From: Paludibacter sp.
GTDB lineage: Bacteria; Bacteroidota; Bacteroidia; Bacteroidales; Paludibacteraceae
Length of the DNA stretch: 64,000 nucleotides
Direction of reading: 5' to 3'
Assembly (NCBI GenBank): GCA_010365115.1
Contig: JAAFGX010000001.1
Span: 85,139 to 149,138 of the forward strand
Every line of letters begins with the position of its first letter. Position 1 is the first letter of the stretch. A program made the translations under genes and the position numbers. Below are positions 1 through 9,281 of this stretch, in pieces. The notes under the pieces are model-generated. The model did no database searches. It was not told the origin of the DNA and saw only the letters and a list, made by a program, of their open reading frames with translations.

Positions 1-171
1 GTCGATAATTAAACCTTCTGTATTCGATTGAAAATACTCAAATTCAGCTTCCGGGAATTTTGAAATTAAATCAAGAAAATAAGCTTCAAATGTTTGATTG
101 CCATATACTGTTGGCTCGCGTTTACCTAACAGATTGAGATTCGGACCATTAATAATTTGAATACGTTTCAT
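1..171 (-). CDS. aroQ: 3-dehydroquinate dehydratase type II, N-terminal part (cut by window edge)
   Basis: The first 57 codons of a minus-strand gene that continues past the left edge. Type II dehydroquinases dehydrate 3-dehydroquinate to 3-dehydroshikimate in the cytosolic shikimate pathway. The family signature is visible: [14 protein letters not shown] followed by the catalytic-loop tyrosine in VYG (Tyr23) with Arg18 nearby. The ATG at 171 overlaps the stop of the upstream SemiSWEET gene by four bases (ATGA), so the two genes are probably translationally coupled. The identification is firm; only the C-terminal two thirds are out of view. Confidence 0.93.
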   Translation of the reverse strand, partial: MKRIQIINGPNLNLLGKREPTVYGNQTFEAYFLDLISKFPEAEFEYFQSNTEGLIID

Positions 172-449
172 AAAGCTTGTTTATTTGTTCTTGTCAAATT
201 TCGAATTAAAATAAAAAGTATATATAATGAAGGTATCAAACTAATTCCATTCGCCAATATCATTGGAAGATCTGGAATTAAAATTCCATATAAAAACCAA
301 AACAGGATTCCCAATGTCATTATTAAATACATTATTGGCGATATTGCTTCTGTATTTCCAGTTTTAATTACTTTATAGGCTTGTGGAAACTGAGCTATGG
401 CAGTGCAAAATCCGGCAATATACCCTACAATAATTATATCAAATGACAT
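168..449 (-). CDS. SemiSWEET-type sugar transporter (MtN3/PQ-loop)
   Basis: A 93-residue membrane protein with three predicted helices, the normal size for bacterial SemiSWEETs, which work as homodimers moving mono- or disaccharides down their gradient. The PQ motif lies at residues 22-23 in [19 protein letters not shown], a typical first-helix sequence. An in-frame extension back to 557 exists, but I chose the ATG at 449 because it gives family length and because a TAnnTTTG promoter element (466-473) lies just upstream, inside that extension. It overlaps aroQ by four bases. The transported sugar cannot be told from sequence. Confidence 0.85.
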   Translation of the reverse strand: MSFDIIIVGYIAGFCTAIAQFPQAYKVIKTGNTEAISPIMYLIMTLGILFWFLYGILIPDLPMILANGISLIPSLYILFILIRNLTRTNKQAL

Positions 450-465
450 AGAATATTTTTTTTTG

Positions 466-473
466 CAAAAGTA
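466..473 (-). promoter_or_regulatory. Bacteroidota -7 promoter element for the SemiSWEET-aroQ unit
   Basis: On the minus strand this reads TACTTTTG, an exact match to the TAnnTTTG consensus used by the Bacteroidota primary sigma factor. A T-rich stretch ending in TTG lies about 20 bases upstream (near 493-500) where the -33 element is expected. Transcription would begin only a few bases before the ATG at 449, which supports that start codon. Confidence 0.6.
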
Positions 474-599
474 ACTAAAAAAAAGCGATGTACAAAAAAG
501 GACTAAATTTAAAGTTTTATAATTTCTGATATTCTTCATATAGAATTCCAACAACATGTAAGAAAAAATTATGTACTTTTACAATCTGAAATATCTCAA

Positions 600-1076
600 A
601 TGAACAAATCTAGCTCTATTTTATTAAGATGTAAACCGGGTATATCCAAAAGATATTTACTGTTTGTGGCTGCAATAATGTGGACATTTGCTGGCGGTAT
701 GCTTTTAGTAAGAGGTTGTTCTTTTTTGCTGGTCAATAATTATTTCTTAAGTTTGAAAGCCATAGTAAGCCTGTTGGCAGGTTTTGTATTCTATTTTGCT
801 TTGTTTTCAGGAGTTTCATCAAAACATATAAACAGAATTGTCAGTCTAACAGTTGAAAAACCTTGCTTTTTTTCTTTTTTTGGTTGGAAGAGCTATTTTA
901 TGATGTTTATTATGATCAGTTTTGGAATCACGCTCAGAAAATCAGGATTTATTCCACTGGAATATCTCTCGTTTTTTTATATTACAATGGGAATTCCACT
1001 ATTTCTTTCTGCTTTACGGTTTTATTTTTACGGTTTTAACTTTAAAAATGCAGAAAAAGGAATAAAAATGAATTAG
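600..1076 (+). CDS. hypothetical four-helix membrane protein
   Basis: A 158-residue protein with a short basic N-terminus and about four hydrophobic segments, near residues 22-45, 52-75, 98-115 and 122-145. No catalytic motif or named family is recognisable. It is divergent from the SemiSWEET gene and lies 73 bases before the CotH-like gene in the same direction. A near-consensus -7 element, TACTTTTA, is at 574-581, close enough for a short leader. Base composition resembles its neighbours. Function unknown. Confidence 0.6.
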   Translation: MNKSSSILLRCKPGISKRYLLFVAAIMWTFAGGMLLVRGCSFLLVNNYFLSLKAIVSLLAGFVFYFALFSGVSSKHINRIVSLTVEKPCFFSFFGWKSYFMMFIMISFGITLRKSGFIPLEYLSFFYITMGIPLFLSALRFYFYGFNFKNAEKGIKMN

Positions 1077-1149
1077 TTGAAATTTATTATATTGAAAAAA
1101 AATAAAGAATTGGTTATTCTTTTGATGTAATTATTAAATGAAAGTTTTA

Positions 1150-3732
1150 ATGAAAAAAATCCTACTCTTAATTTTACTGTCAGTATCAATGACGGTTTTC
1201 TCACAAAATCTTCCTCATTATAGGTTATCAATTGCCCCGGCTGATTTGGATTCAATGAATGCTCATCCAAAAGATGAAGCCTATTATAAAGCTGTACTTT
1301 ATGTAGATATTTACACATACAACGTTCTTGCCAGATATAAAGGTTCAACGAGTTTGAATTATCCAAAAAGAAGTTGGGCTATTAAATTTCCTGATGCAAA
1401 CAATTACTTTGGTGCTTCACGCATAAATCTTCATGCTGATTACAAGGATTATTCAAATATGAGGAATTTTCTGATTATGAATCTTTTTGAATTTCTAGGT
1501 TCTCCTGCATCTCGGATTAAACACATTACATACGAGGTAAATGGTCAACCTTATGGAATTCATACACAAACAGAACAGATTGACAATGAATACTTAGTGA
1601 GGAATGGCAGAACTTCTGTCTCGCTTTACAAAGCAAGAAACCATGGTGCGTTAATGGCACCAGCAGTGCACGATGAGTATTATGGAGTTATCTGGGAAAC
1701 AGAAGCTGGTGGCGATCCTACATTGAATGAATTAAGAGTTTTTTTCAATAAATGTTTGTATTGGTCAAAAGCCGATTTTGATGCAAATATTAGCAATGAA
1801 ATTGATGTGGATAATTTTCTGAATTTCTTTGCAGTCCATTTCGTTTTTGCTGACATGGATAATTTTACGAAAAATATCTTTTTGAATAAAAACAGCAATA
1901 CTATGAAATGGGAATTGTTACCGTGGGACAATGAAGGTTCGTTTGGTAATTCTGCATTTGGAGTTTTCGACTCTACGTTGGTTGAGTACAATATGCGTGA
2001 TGCGCACACGCCAGAATATCAAGTAGTTTTCCAGCGATTGTTGGAAAATGCGACTTTCAGAACTTTATTTCAAACAAAGGTGAATCGGGTTCTAACGGAT
2101 GGTTTCCCTATGCTGGATACGTTGATTGACAATACTTACCTGCGAATAAAACAAGATGTGTATGCTGATACAAAAAGGGAAGCAACAAACGAAGATTTTG
2201 ATAATTCGATTCCACGTCTGAAATGGTTTATGTCTCAACGTAAAACGTTTTTGGAAAACAATACTTTGCCCGAAAGAAATGTGTTGACCGACTTTTATTG
2301 TTCCAATCCTATGCCAACAGCCGGAAATTCTCAAGTAACATTCCGGATTGCATCTCCGGTGGAACAGCACGTAAATATGTTTTTTGCCGATTCGGTCGAT
2401 TTTAATATATTCGGACAACCGTTTAAATTCAGCCGGATGCAACTTTATGACGATGGCTTGCACGATGATTTGTTAGCAAATGATTTTGTGTATGGAAATA
2501 CAAAAGATGTGAGCAATTTTGTAAGTCCATTAATTCCTTTTGCCATAACAGGTGCTGAACAAAATTATCCGCCAAATGGAATCTTTTATGTTGATTATTA
2601 CGGTTCAAAATCGTTTGCCATCAACAAAGGAAATTCATTGGGAAATATTGCCGATAGCTTGGCAATTGGAGACATGTTTAAATATGGTAGCAATTACTTT
2701 GTGGAAGTGAAAAATACTTCTATTCTATCAAGTATCGATTTATCATACTGCCATTTGCGCACAAATGAAGCTACTAAAGATTTTATGTTTCCCGAACAAG
2801 TAGTGCTTGAACCAAACGAAACAATTTATATTTCTTCCAATTACAATTTGGGGAATCAGTTTTTTAACGGCAAGCGAAGTTTCTATAATTTATACTATCA
2901 ATTGGCGGTGGGCGATTCTTTACATTTGTTATCACCAGTTCTGACTCCATTAATTTCTGCTAAGGTAAATGCCATTCAAACGTTGACGGTACAAAGTCCT
3001 CCATTGGTAATCAACGAAATAAACTATAAATCGGGAACTGCAAAGCCAATGGGCGATTGGGTGGAAATTTACAATCCCAATTCCTCAACGGTTGATTTAT
3101 CGGGTTGGATATTTAAAGATGGCGATAACAAACACGCATTCCCTTTTCCTTACGGATACTTGTTGCCTGCAAACGGATATGTTGTTGTGGCTGAAGATTC
3201 TGTAGTGTTTAAAGCAGCTTGTCCTACTGTTAGCAATTTTGTTGGAAATACAGCTTTTGGTCTTTCGGGTACTGGTGAGCCGGTGCGTTTATATGATAAT
3301 TATGGGCAAATTATCGACTCGGTAAATTATAGCATTGCTGTACCTTGGCCGATGGCTGCAGCCGGATTTGGTGCTACTTTGGAATTGAAAAATCCGACAT
3401 TGGATAACACCGATGGAAATAACTGGTTTGCAGATATACTGAAAAACGGTTCGCCGGGAATTGAAAATTACCTGTCTACTGCTGTAACTGAAATTGAAAC
3501 TTTAAATAATAATATTCATCCCAATCCAACAACTGGAGTGTTTTTTATAAACACCGATCAGAGTGATGTCCAAATTGAACTGATTGACTTACAAGGCAGA
3601 ATTCTAAAACATATTAATTTAAACTCAGTTGGAGAACATGTGATTGATATAACTGGCTTACCTGCCGGAATATATTTTGTAAAAAAGGTTGCAAACGGTG
3701 AACGGAGAATTGAAAAATTGATAGTGAAATGA
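1150..3732 (+). CDS. secreted CotH-kinase / lamin-tail-domain protein with T9SS sorting domain
   Basis: A predicted exported protein of about 860 residues. The order is: signal peptide (MKKILLLILL start, ending FSQ), a CotH kinase-like domain to about residue 385, a lamin-tail domain near residues 620-740 beginning INEINY and containing GDWVEIYNPN, and a C-terminal Por/T9SS sorting domain starting HPNPTTG. CotH proteins are atypical kinases; their metal-binding motif appears here as LPWDNEGSFG near residue 258. An ATG at 1138 is also possible, but the one at 1150 gives the better signal peptide. The T9SS domain implies export across the outer membrane and probable surface attachment. The substrate is unknown. 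A strong hairpin terminator follows. Confidence 0.82.
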   Translation: MKKILLLILLSVSMTVFSQNLPHYRLSIAPADLDSMNAHPKDEAYYKAVLYVDIYTYNVLARYKGSTSLNYPKRSWAIKFPDANNYFGASRINLHADYKDYSNMRNFLIMNLFEFLGSPASRIKHITYEVNGQPYGIHTQTEQIDNEYLVRNGRTSVSLYKARNHGALMAPAVHDEYYGVIWETEAGGDPTLNELRVFFNKCLYWSKADFDANISNEIDVDNFLNFFAVHFVFADMDNFTKNIFLNKNSNTMKWELLPWDNEGSFGNSAFGVFDSTLVEYNMRDAHTPEYQVVFQRLLENATFRTLFQTKVNRVLTDGFPMLDTLIDNTYLRIKQDVYADTKREATNEDFDNSIPRLKWFMSQRKTFLENNTLPERNVLTDFYCSNPMPTAGNSQVTFRIASPVEQHVNMFFADSVDFNIFGQPFKFSRMQLYDDGLHDDLLANDFVYGNTKDVSNFVSPLIPFAITGAEQNYPPNGIFYVDYYGSKSFAINKGNSLGNIADSLAIGDMFKYGSNYFVEVKNTSILSSIDLSYCHLRTNEATKDFMFPEQVVLEPNETIYISSNYNLGNQFFNGKRSFYNLYYQLAVGDSLHLLSPVLTPLISAKVNAIQTLTVQSPPLVINEINYKSGTAKPMGDWVEIYNPNSSTVDLSGWIFKDGDNKHAFPFPYGYLLPANGYVVVAEDSVVFKAACPTVSNFVGNTAFGLSGTGEPVRLYDNYGQIIDSVNYSIAVPWPMAAAGFGATLELKNPTLDNTDGNNWFADILKNGSPGIENYLSTAVTEIETLNNNIHPNPTTGVFFINTDQSDVQIELIDLQGRILKHINLNSVGEHVIDITGLPAGIYFVKKVANGERRIEKLIVK

Positions 3733-3831
3733 TATATAAGTAGTTACAAGGGTCTAGTTACAAGTTACAAGGCGAATAGCGATAATTTTCAATTATTTAT
3801 ACCAACTTGTTTGTGCAATCGGCATTGCATT

Positions 3832-3878
3832 AAAAACGTATTATCTCTCACTCATTTTGTGAGAAATAATACGTTTTT
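3832..3878. terminator. bidirectional intrinsic terminator
   Basis: A long A-rich/T-rich hairpin: AAAACGTATTAT, then TCTCAC, a short loop, GTGAGA and ATAATACGTTTT, ending in a run of eight T. It sits between the convergent CotH-like gene (ends 3732) and S1/P1 nuclease gene (ends 3916), and has A-runs on one side and T-runs on the other, so it can serve both strands. Confidence 0.85.
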
Positions 3879-3915
3879 TTTGAAGAGAAATGTGTTTTTT
3901 TTTAATTCTTTTTTT

Positions 3916-4692
3916 TTATTTATAAATGGCATTCAGCACATTAGCAAGTTGCATGCCGCCCCGATACAACAATTCGTCCAATTTTCCTGAAAAGAAATAA
4001 ACGTAATGATAATTATTAGTATCTGCTGAATCATAATTATAAATCAAATTTCGAACTGCGTAGGATGCTTCCACAGATTGTAACATGGTGTATCTTTTGA
4101 AATCTGTGTTTTGTGGCTCAAATTTATCCTGTAAATAAATGCTGTATTCCGAATACGACATTTGCTTGTTATCAAGCATATAACTGTCCCATAAAGAATG
4201 AAGGTTAATCGTTTTTCCAAACCATTTTGTTTCCACTTTATTTCCACCCAAATCTTCTTTTCGTCCTAGATGCATTGGTTGATGCAAATCTGCAACAAAA
4301 TGAACCAGAAACTTCAGTGCTTCAACATCACTTCTATCTTTATTTAAGCGTTGCGATAACGTATCGATAGCGAAAAATAAGTGCTCGCCTTCTAATTTTG
4401 AGTTGACAAGTAGCATTTTCATGTCGTTTACATTCATCTTGTCGCTTAAGTTTTGATAATGCCATTGATAGCTGTATGCATATTTTTTATCACTTCGCAC
4501 TTCATCGGCCCAGGTTGAAGCATAAATGATGCCCTGTTTTCCTAATATTTTGTCCAATTGTTTTCGTGCTTTTGTAGTCAGATTATGATAGGCAATATCG
4601 GCTACAATGCGATGACCTACAGCATCGTAAGCCGAAAGAGTAATGGAGATGCACAATAATGACAATGTGATAAAGCGCTTCACGTTTTTCAT
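3916..4692 (-). CDS. secreted S1/P1-family zinc nuclease
   Basis: A 258-residue protein with an N-terminal signal peptide that most plausibly ends at ITLSA. S1/P1 enzymes are zinc-dependent nucleases cleaving single-stranded DNA/RNA and 3'-phosphate bonds. Aligned by eye with P1, eight of nine zinc ligands are in register: His in AVGH, Asp in TWADEV, His in QWHYQ, His-Asp-His in HFVADLHQPMH, and His-Asp in HSLWD. The ninth, the mature N-terminal Trp, is Tyr here (YDAVGH). Because that residue binds zinc through its backbone, activity may be retained. It is likely periplasmic, for nucleotide or phosphate scavenging. It has its own promoter at 4730-4737 and is divergent from xerD. Confidence 0.87.
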   Translation of the reverse strand: MKNVKRFITLSLLCISITLSAYDAVGHRIVADIAYHNLTTKARKQLDKILGKQGIIYASTWADEVRSDKKYAYSYQWHYQNLSDKMNVNDMKMLLVNSKLEGEHLFFAIDTLSQRLNKDRSDVEALKFLVHFVADLHQPMHLGRKEDLGGNKVETKWFGKTINLHSLWDSYMLDNKQMSYSEYSIYLQDKFEPQNTDFKRYTMLQSVEASYAVRNLIYNYDSADTNNYHYVYFFSGKLDELLYRGGMQLANVLNAIYK

Positions 4693-4729
4693 ATAGATAT
4701 TATCAGTTATAAATTGATTTATTTTTCAA

Positions 4730-4737
4730 CAAAGATA
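4730..4737 (-). promoter_or_regulatory. -7 promoter element for the S1/P1 nuclease gene
   Basis: TATCTTTG on the minus strand, an exact TAnnTTTG match 38 bases before the start codon at 4692. It is arranged back to back with the xerD promoter about 100 bases away. No clear TTG is visible at -33. Confidence 0.6.
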
Positions 4738-4836
4738 GAATATTTATTCATATTTAATTCAGTTTAATTTCCATTAAATTTTGAATGTTTAGTACAACTA
4801 GCTACTTATTTGTTCGAGTTACGTTACAATTTTATA

Positions 4837-4844
4837 TATCTTTG
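4837..4844 (+). promoter_or_regulatory. -7 promoter element for xerD
   Basis: TATCTTTG on the plus strand, an exact TAnnTTTG match. The predicted transcription start is near 4851, upstream of both candidate xerD start codons (TTG 4868, ATG 4883). The -33 region is AT-rich, with a TTTG at 4809-4812 that is slightly too distant. Confidence 0.6.
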
Positions 4845-4882
4845 TAAGTTAATTGTAAATTCCTAACTTGAAAATCAGGCAC

Positions 4883-5785
4883 ATGCTTTCAATTTCCGAC
4901 GATTATCATTTGTATCTGAAACTTGAGAAATCTTTATCGAACAATACGATAGAGGCTTACGAGCGTGATTTGCAAAAGTTATCAAGTTATTTGGCCGATG
5001 CCCATGTGAGTTTTGAGGAAGCTACGATGGCAGTTTTACGCGATTTTATTATTGAAATTAGTAGTTTGGGCATTCATCCCCGTTCACAGGCACGTATTTT
5101 ATCGAGCATAAAATCATTTTATCATTTTCTGATTTATAGAAATATTCTAGACAATGATCCGACCGAATTGCTTGAAAGCCCCAAAATTGGGTTGCGGCTG
5201 CCGGAAGTTTTATCTCTAAGGGAAATAGATGAAATTGTAGCGGCTATTGATCTTTCGAAGCCTGAAGGTCAGCGGAATAAAACAATTATTGAAGTGCTGT
5301 ATGGTTCAGGTCTGCGTGTATCCGAACTGATTGGACTGCAACTTTCAAAACTGTATATTGAAGAAGGATATATGTTGGTGGAAGGTAAAGGAAGTAAACA
5401 ACGGCTGGTTCCGTTGTCATCTCAAGCCCTTAAACAGATTGAATTGTGGAAAATTGATCGAAATATCCTGAATATTAAAAAAGGCCAGGAGGATTTGTTA
5501 TTTCTAAATAGAAGAGGAATGAAACTCACTCGTGATATGATTTTCAAAATTGTAAAAGATCTTGCCATAATGGCCGGAATTCGAAAAAACGTGAGTCCGC
5601 ATACTTTCCGCCATTCATTTGCTACGCATTTGCTCGAAAACGGAGCCAATCTGCGTGCCATTCAACAATTGTTGGGGCATGAATCTATTACAACAACCGA
5701 ACTTTACACACACATGGATGTGCATTTTCTGAGAAAAACCGTGTTGGATTGTCATCCGTTTTATAAGAAAAAACTGTCTGACTAA
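4883..5785 (+). CDS. xerD: tyrosine recombinase XerD
   Basis: Site-specific recombinase that with XerC resolves chromosome dimers at dif. It has an N-terminal SAM-like core-binding domain (about residues 5-90) and a C-terminal catalytic domain. All catalytic residues are present: Arg in SGLRVSEL, Lys in GKGSKQRLVPL, His-x-x-Arg in SPHTFRHSFATH, His in QLLGHESI and the nucleophile Tyr in TTELYTH. I chose the ATG at 4883 (300 residues); an upstream TTG at 4868 would add five residues. In my recollection Bacteroidales often carry xerD close to aroQ, and here four genes separate them. The other Xer paralogue is not in this window. Confidence 0.93.
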   Translation: MLSISDDYHLYLKLEKSLSNNTIEAYERDLQKLSSYLADAHVSFEEATMAVLRDFIIEISSLGIHPRSQARILSSIKSFYHFLIYRNILDNDPTELLESPKIGLRLPEVLSLREIDEIVAAIDLSKPEGQRNKTIIEVLYGSGLRVSELIGLQLSKLYIEEGYMLVEGKGSKQRLVPLSSQALKQIELWKIDRNILNIKKGQEDLLFLNRRGMKLTRDMIFKIVKDLAIMAGIRKNVSPHTFRHSFATHLLENGANLRAIQQLLGHESITTTELYTHMDVHFLRKTVLDCHPFYKKKLSD

Positions 5786-5881
5786 TCAAAAATTATTGCT
5801 AGAAATTGCGATATTCAAGAATAATCTTTTGATTTTAATATATTTATCTTGTTTGTATTTTACCTTTTATCATCAATTTCA

Positions 5882-8284
5882 TTGAAAACAAAGAATATAA
5901 AATTATTAGTTCTTAGTTTGTTGATTTTACTATCGGCATTTATAAATTTGTCCGCTCAAGAAACCACAGTTGTAGGCCAGGTTTTAAATAAAGTTGATAA
6001 AAGTCCGATCTCCAATGTGAGTATTTATTATAAAAACTCAACTGTTGGCACTAAGAGCGATGACGAAGGATATTTTATGATTCGAACGAACGGAAATTAC
6101 AAAACACTTGTGTTTTCGGCAGTGGGATTTAGGAATACTGAAATTCATATAAAGCCTGGTCAGAGTATTGGAACTCAAATTGAATTGGACGAAGAAAATA
6201 TGCTGCTTCAGGAAGTATTTGTGATTCCGGGAGCAAATCCGGCATTGATAATGATGAGAAAGATGCGCTTGTTAAGATCTGAAAATGATGCGAGTCGGCA
6301 CTCTGAATACAAAATGAAAAGTACAGAGCAAAATTTGGTATTACTGAATAAACTTACTCAACGTTCAATCAGTAAACGCCTTTTTAATCAGCTAAGAAAA
6401 GGTTCATTAAGCAGTTCTGATTCGGCATTAGTACTCCCACTTTACATGACCGAGTCCAACTTTTTGATTACAGCAGGTAAAAAAGAACAACTTTCGAAAA
6501 ACACCTTTACTTCACCTGACTTTGGAGAAAAAATAATTGAGAAATTAGTTGGCGAAATGGATGTTCAGTTAAATTTCTACGAAAACGCAATTACAGTTTT
6601 TGGGAAAAGTCTTGTAAGTCCACTTTCTAGTGTAGGTAATGCGTATTACAATTATTACTTGGCGGATAGTTTAAAAACAACTACCGGCAAGCAATATGAA
6701 ATTCATTTCCGAACAAAAAATTCAAAGAATCTGGCGTTTAATGGTCTGTTTTTAGTAGACTCGTCAAGTTATGCTTTGACAGGTATTGAAGCCGAATTGC
6801 CTGTTCAGGCCAATATAAATTTCATTCGTAATTTACACATTTCCCAAAAATTCTCACTTCAGTCCAATAATTATTGGTTCCCACAATTTGAAGAAATGGC
6901 TTTAAATATGAATTACGAATTGCTGGCTGATAGTTTGCATCAGAAACCAGAAATTTTTGTAAAACGCAGTGCCACTTTTCAGTTTACGGATACATTAACT
7001 GTAAAATCTGACAATTTTGCACAAAGTGATTATACTCAAACCAACCTAAATGACAAACTAAAGGATTTGAACAACACACCTATTTTGCGAACTGCTAAAT
7101 GGATAGCCGATGTGATCTTTACCGGCTATATTCCTGTTGGGAAAATTGATATTGGGAAAATTCAACAAACGATACGGATAACTGATATTGAAGGCTTACG
7201 CATGACATTACCTTTAAGAACAAATGAAAAATTGTGGAAAAATATTTCGCTAGGTGGTTTTGTTGGTTATGGTTTTAAAAATAATATTGTCAAATATTCA
7301 GGGCAGGCTCAATTTAAAATTCCGGGAGAAAAACGTCGGGTTTTAAGTTTTAATTACACCGATGATTATCGACGTATCGACTACAACTATAATGGTTTTA
7401 TGTTTCGTGAGAATCCCTTGGTGACAGGCGATGAAGATATTTCCAGTTCTGTTTTTGGTTTGCGGTCGGCAGGAAAAATGAGCGAAAGAAATGAATACTC
7501 AATTTCATTTACCAACGAATGGAATGCGGATATTGAAAGCATTTTCTTTGTTCGTTCCAATAAGTTAATAGCCAATAATTCATTACCTCTGTTGTTGAAC
7601 GGTATAAATGCAGTTTCGTTTTTGCAACAACAATCGGCCACATTTACCACTCGTTATTCATTCGGCGAAAAAACCTACGACGATCACATGCAACGCATTT
7701 ATATTGCTAACAAAAAGCCTGTTATCTACAGCATTATAGAAGTTGGAAGATATCAATTTGGCAATCAATTAGGGAAATATGGAAAAATCATGGCATCAAT
7801 GAAACATCTTGCCAATCTAGGTTTTGCAGAATTAAATTACAATGCCGAAGCAGGAATTGTAATTGGGAATGTCCCCTACCCCTTGCTCGAAATTCCTTCG
7901 GGTAGCGAAACGGGCGGTTATAGCACCTATCAATTCAACATGATGAATTACATGGAATATGCGGCTGATAAATATATAAATCTTCATTCAGAATTGACCT
8001 TTAATGGACAACTTATGAATCAGATTCCACTTATTAAACATCTTAATTTACGCGAAATATGCTCGTTCAATATTTCGTATGGTGGTTTGAGAGATGCGCA
8101 CAAATCACTTCTCGATTTTCCGGCATATTTAAATCCTTTATCAAAACCATACATGGAAGTTGGAGTTGGGTTTTCGAATATTTTCAAGATTTTTACGCTT
8201 CAATCGGTTTGGCGACTCACCGATTTGAATCATCCAGAGGTTTCACCCTGGGGATTAAGAGGATGTTTAAGATTAAGTTTTTAG
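5882..8284 (+). CDS. DUF5686 outer-membrane protein with carboxypeptidase-regulatory-like domain
   Basis: A protein of about 800 residues with an N-terminal signal peptide (hydrophobic segment ending NLSAQ), then a CarboxypepD_reg-like beta-sandwich (VVGQVLNKVDKSPISNVSI through SAVGFRNTEI), then a long region of alternating aromatic and polar residues ending in LRLSF. That ending is typical of a beta-barrel, so it is probably inserted in the outer membrane. Proteins of this build in Bacteroidota are annotated DUF5686, and their role is not established. No ATG fits the 5' end. TTG codons at 5849 or 5882 are the only candidates, and 5882 gives the cleaner signal peptide. It follows xerD by about 100 bases. 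Confidence 0.75.
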   Translation: MKTKNIKLLVLSLLILLSAFINLSAQETTVVGQVLNKVDKSPISNVSIYYKNSTVGTKSDDEGYFMIRTNGNYKTLVFSAVGFRNTEIHIKPGQSIGTQIELDEENMLLQEVFVIPGANPALIMMRKMRLLRSENDASRHSEYKMKSTEQNLVLLNKLTQRSISKRLFNQLRKGSLSSSDSALVLPLYMTESNFLITAGKKEQLSKNTFTSPDFGEKIIEKLVGEMDVQLNFYENAITVFGKSLVSPLSSVGNAYYNYYLADSLKTTTGKQYEIHFRTKNSKNLAFNGLFLVDSSSYALTGIEAELPVQANINFIRNLHISQKFSLQSNNYWFPQFEEMALNMNYELLADSLHQKPEIFVKRSATFQFTDTLTVKSDNFAQSDYTQTNLNDKLKDLNNTPILRTAKWIADVIFTGYIPVGKIDIGKIQQTIRITDIEGLRMTLPLRTNEKLWKNISLGGFVGYGFKNNIVKYSGQAQFKIPGEKRRVLSFNYTDDYRRIDYNYNGFMFRENPLVTGDEDISSSVFGLRSAGKMSERNEYSISFTNEWNADIESIFFVRSNKLIANNSLPLLLNGINAVSFLQQQSATFTTRYSFGEKTYDDHMQRIYIANKKPVIYSIIEVGRYQFGNQLGKYGKIMASMKHLANLGFAELNYNAEAGIVIGNVPYPLLEIPSGSETGGYSTYQFNMMNYMEYAADKYINLHSELTFNGQLMNQIPLIKHLNLREICSFNISYGGLRDAHKSLLDFPAYLNPLSKPYMEVGVGFSNIFKIFTLQSVWRLTDLNHPEVSPWGLRGCLRLSF

Positions 8285-8367
8285 CAAAAAAAAGATGACT
8301 TAAGACATTTAATTCAAAATACAACAAAATTATTAATTGTTCATTATTAAATTTTAATAACTTATTC

Positions 8368-8375
8368 TATCTTTG
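8368..8375 (+). promoter_or_regulatory. -7 promoter element for proC
   Basis: TATCTTTG, an exact TAnnTTTG match 50 bases before the proC ATG at 8425. The -33 region is AT-rich without a clear TTTG. Confidence 0.6.
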
Positions 8376-8424
8376 TGTTTAATAATCAAATCTACCAAAA
8401 AACGTTATTACAAACTTTATAATT

Positions 8425-9225
8425 ATGGAAACAAGTAACATTCAAATTGCCATTATCGGAGCCGGAAATATGGGCGGAGCTATTGCACGCGGCTTGTCAA
8501 AAGGAACGCTGGTACAATCGAAAAATATTAGGATAAGTGATATTTCGCAAACAAATTTGGATGCCATAAAGGCATTTGCACCAGAAATTACAATTAGTAA
8601 TTCAAACAGGGACATTATAAAAGATGCTGATATTATCATTTTGGCGGTGAAGCCGTGGCTGGTTCATTCTATTACTGAAGAGTTGGAAAATAAATTCGAT
8701 TACAAAAAACAAATAGTAGTTTCTATTGCAGCTGGTGTTGAATTCAATCAGCTTGCAAAATTTCTAAATACCGATGCTACTCTTTTCCGAGTTATTCCGA
8801 ATACAGCAATCGATGTATTACAAAGTGCTTCTACCATCTCATCGTTCAATGCAACTAAAGAACAGGAAGATTTAATCATTACATTATTTTCAGAATTAGG
8901 CAAAGCGTTTTTAGTTCCCGAAAATCAGTTAAATGCGTATATGTCACTCTCATCGTGCGGAATTGCGTATGCATTCCGTTATATTCGCGCTGCCGTAGAA
9001 GGCGGTGTGGAGATGGGAATTTATCCAAATATTGCTAAAGATGTGGTAATACAAACTTTGCGTGGTGCTATCGATTTGTTGGAAGCAAACAACTCTCACC
9101 CTGAAGTGGAAATTGACAAAGTAACTACGCCTGGAGGAATTACTATTAAAGGTTTGAACGAAATGGAGGCAAATGGATTTACTAATGCGGTGATTAAAGG
9201 GTTGAAAGCTTCGCATTTGAAATAA
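8425..9225 (+). CDS. proC: pyrroline-5-carboxylate reductase
   Basis: The last enzyme of proline synthesis, reducing pyrroline-5-carboxylate with NAD(P)H in the cytosol. It is 266 residues, the normal family length. The Rossmann glycine motif GAGNMGG is at residues 11-17, the second-strand motif is ILAVKPW, and the family signature region near residue 237 is TTPGGITIKGLNEME. It is followed by the XRE-cupin regulator and an acyl-CoA synthetase in the same direction, a grouping I recall from Bacteroidales genomes, where the arginine genes are usually close by as they are here. Confidence 0.95.
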   Translation: METSNIQIAIIGAGNMGGAIARGLSKGTLVQSKNIRISDISQTNLDAIKAFAPEITISNSNRDIIKDADIIILAVKPWLVHSITEELENKFDYKKQIVVSIAAGVEFNQLAKFLNTDATLFRVIPNTAIDVLQSASTISSFNATKEQEDLIITLFSELGKAFLVPENQLNAYMSLSSCGIAYAFRYIRAAVEGGVEMGIYPNIAKDVVIQTLRGAIDLLEANNSHPEVEIDKVTTPGGITIKGLNEMEANGFTNAVIKGLKASHLK

Positions 9226-9227
9226 CC

Positions 9228-9262
9228 TCACCCCAACCCTCTCCTTGAGGAGAGGGAGTGAA
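9228..9262. repeat. dispersed palindromic repeat (CCCTCTCC...GGAGAGGG)
   Basis: A short element of the form CCTCACCCCAACCCTCTCC, four-base loop, GGAGAGGG, directly after the proC stop. It is far more GC-rich than its surroundings. Elements of this shape are common intergenic repeats in many bacteria. It could fold as an RNA hairpin but lacks a T-run, so it is not a standard terminator. Confidence 0.6.
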
Positions 9263-9281
9263 TATCTTAAATTGATTTACC

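Noticed and set aside
157..378. 73-codon plus-strand frame at the left edge
   Set aside because: Opposite the SemiSWEET and aroQ genes, whose motifs are unambiguous.
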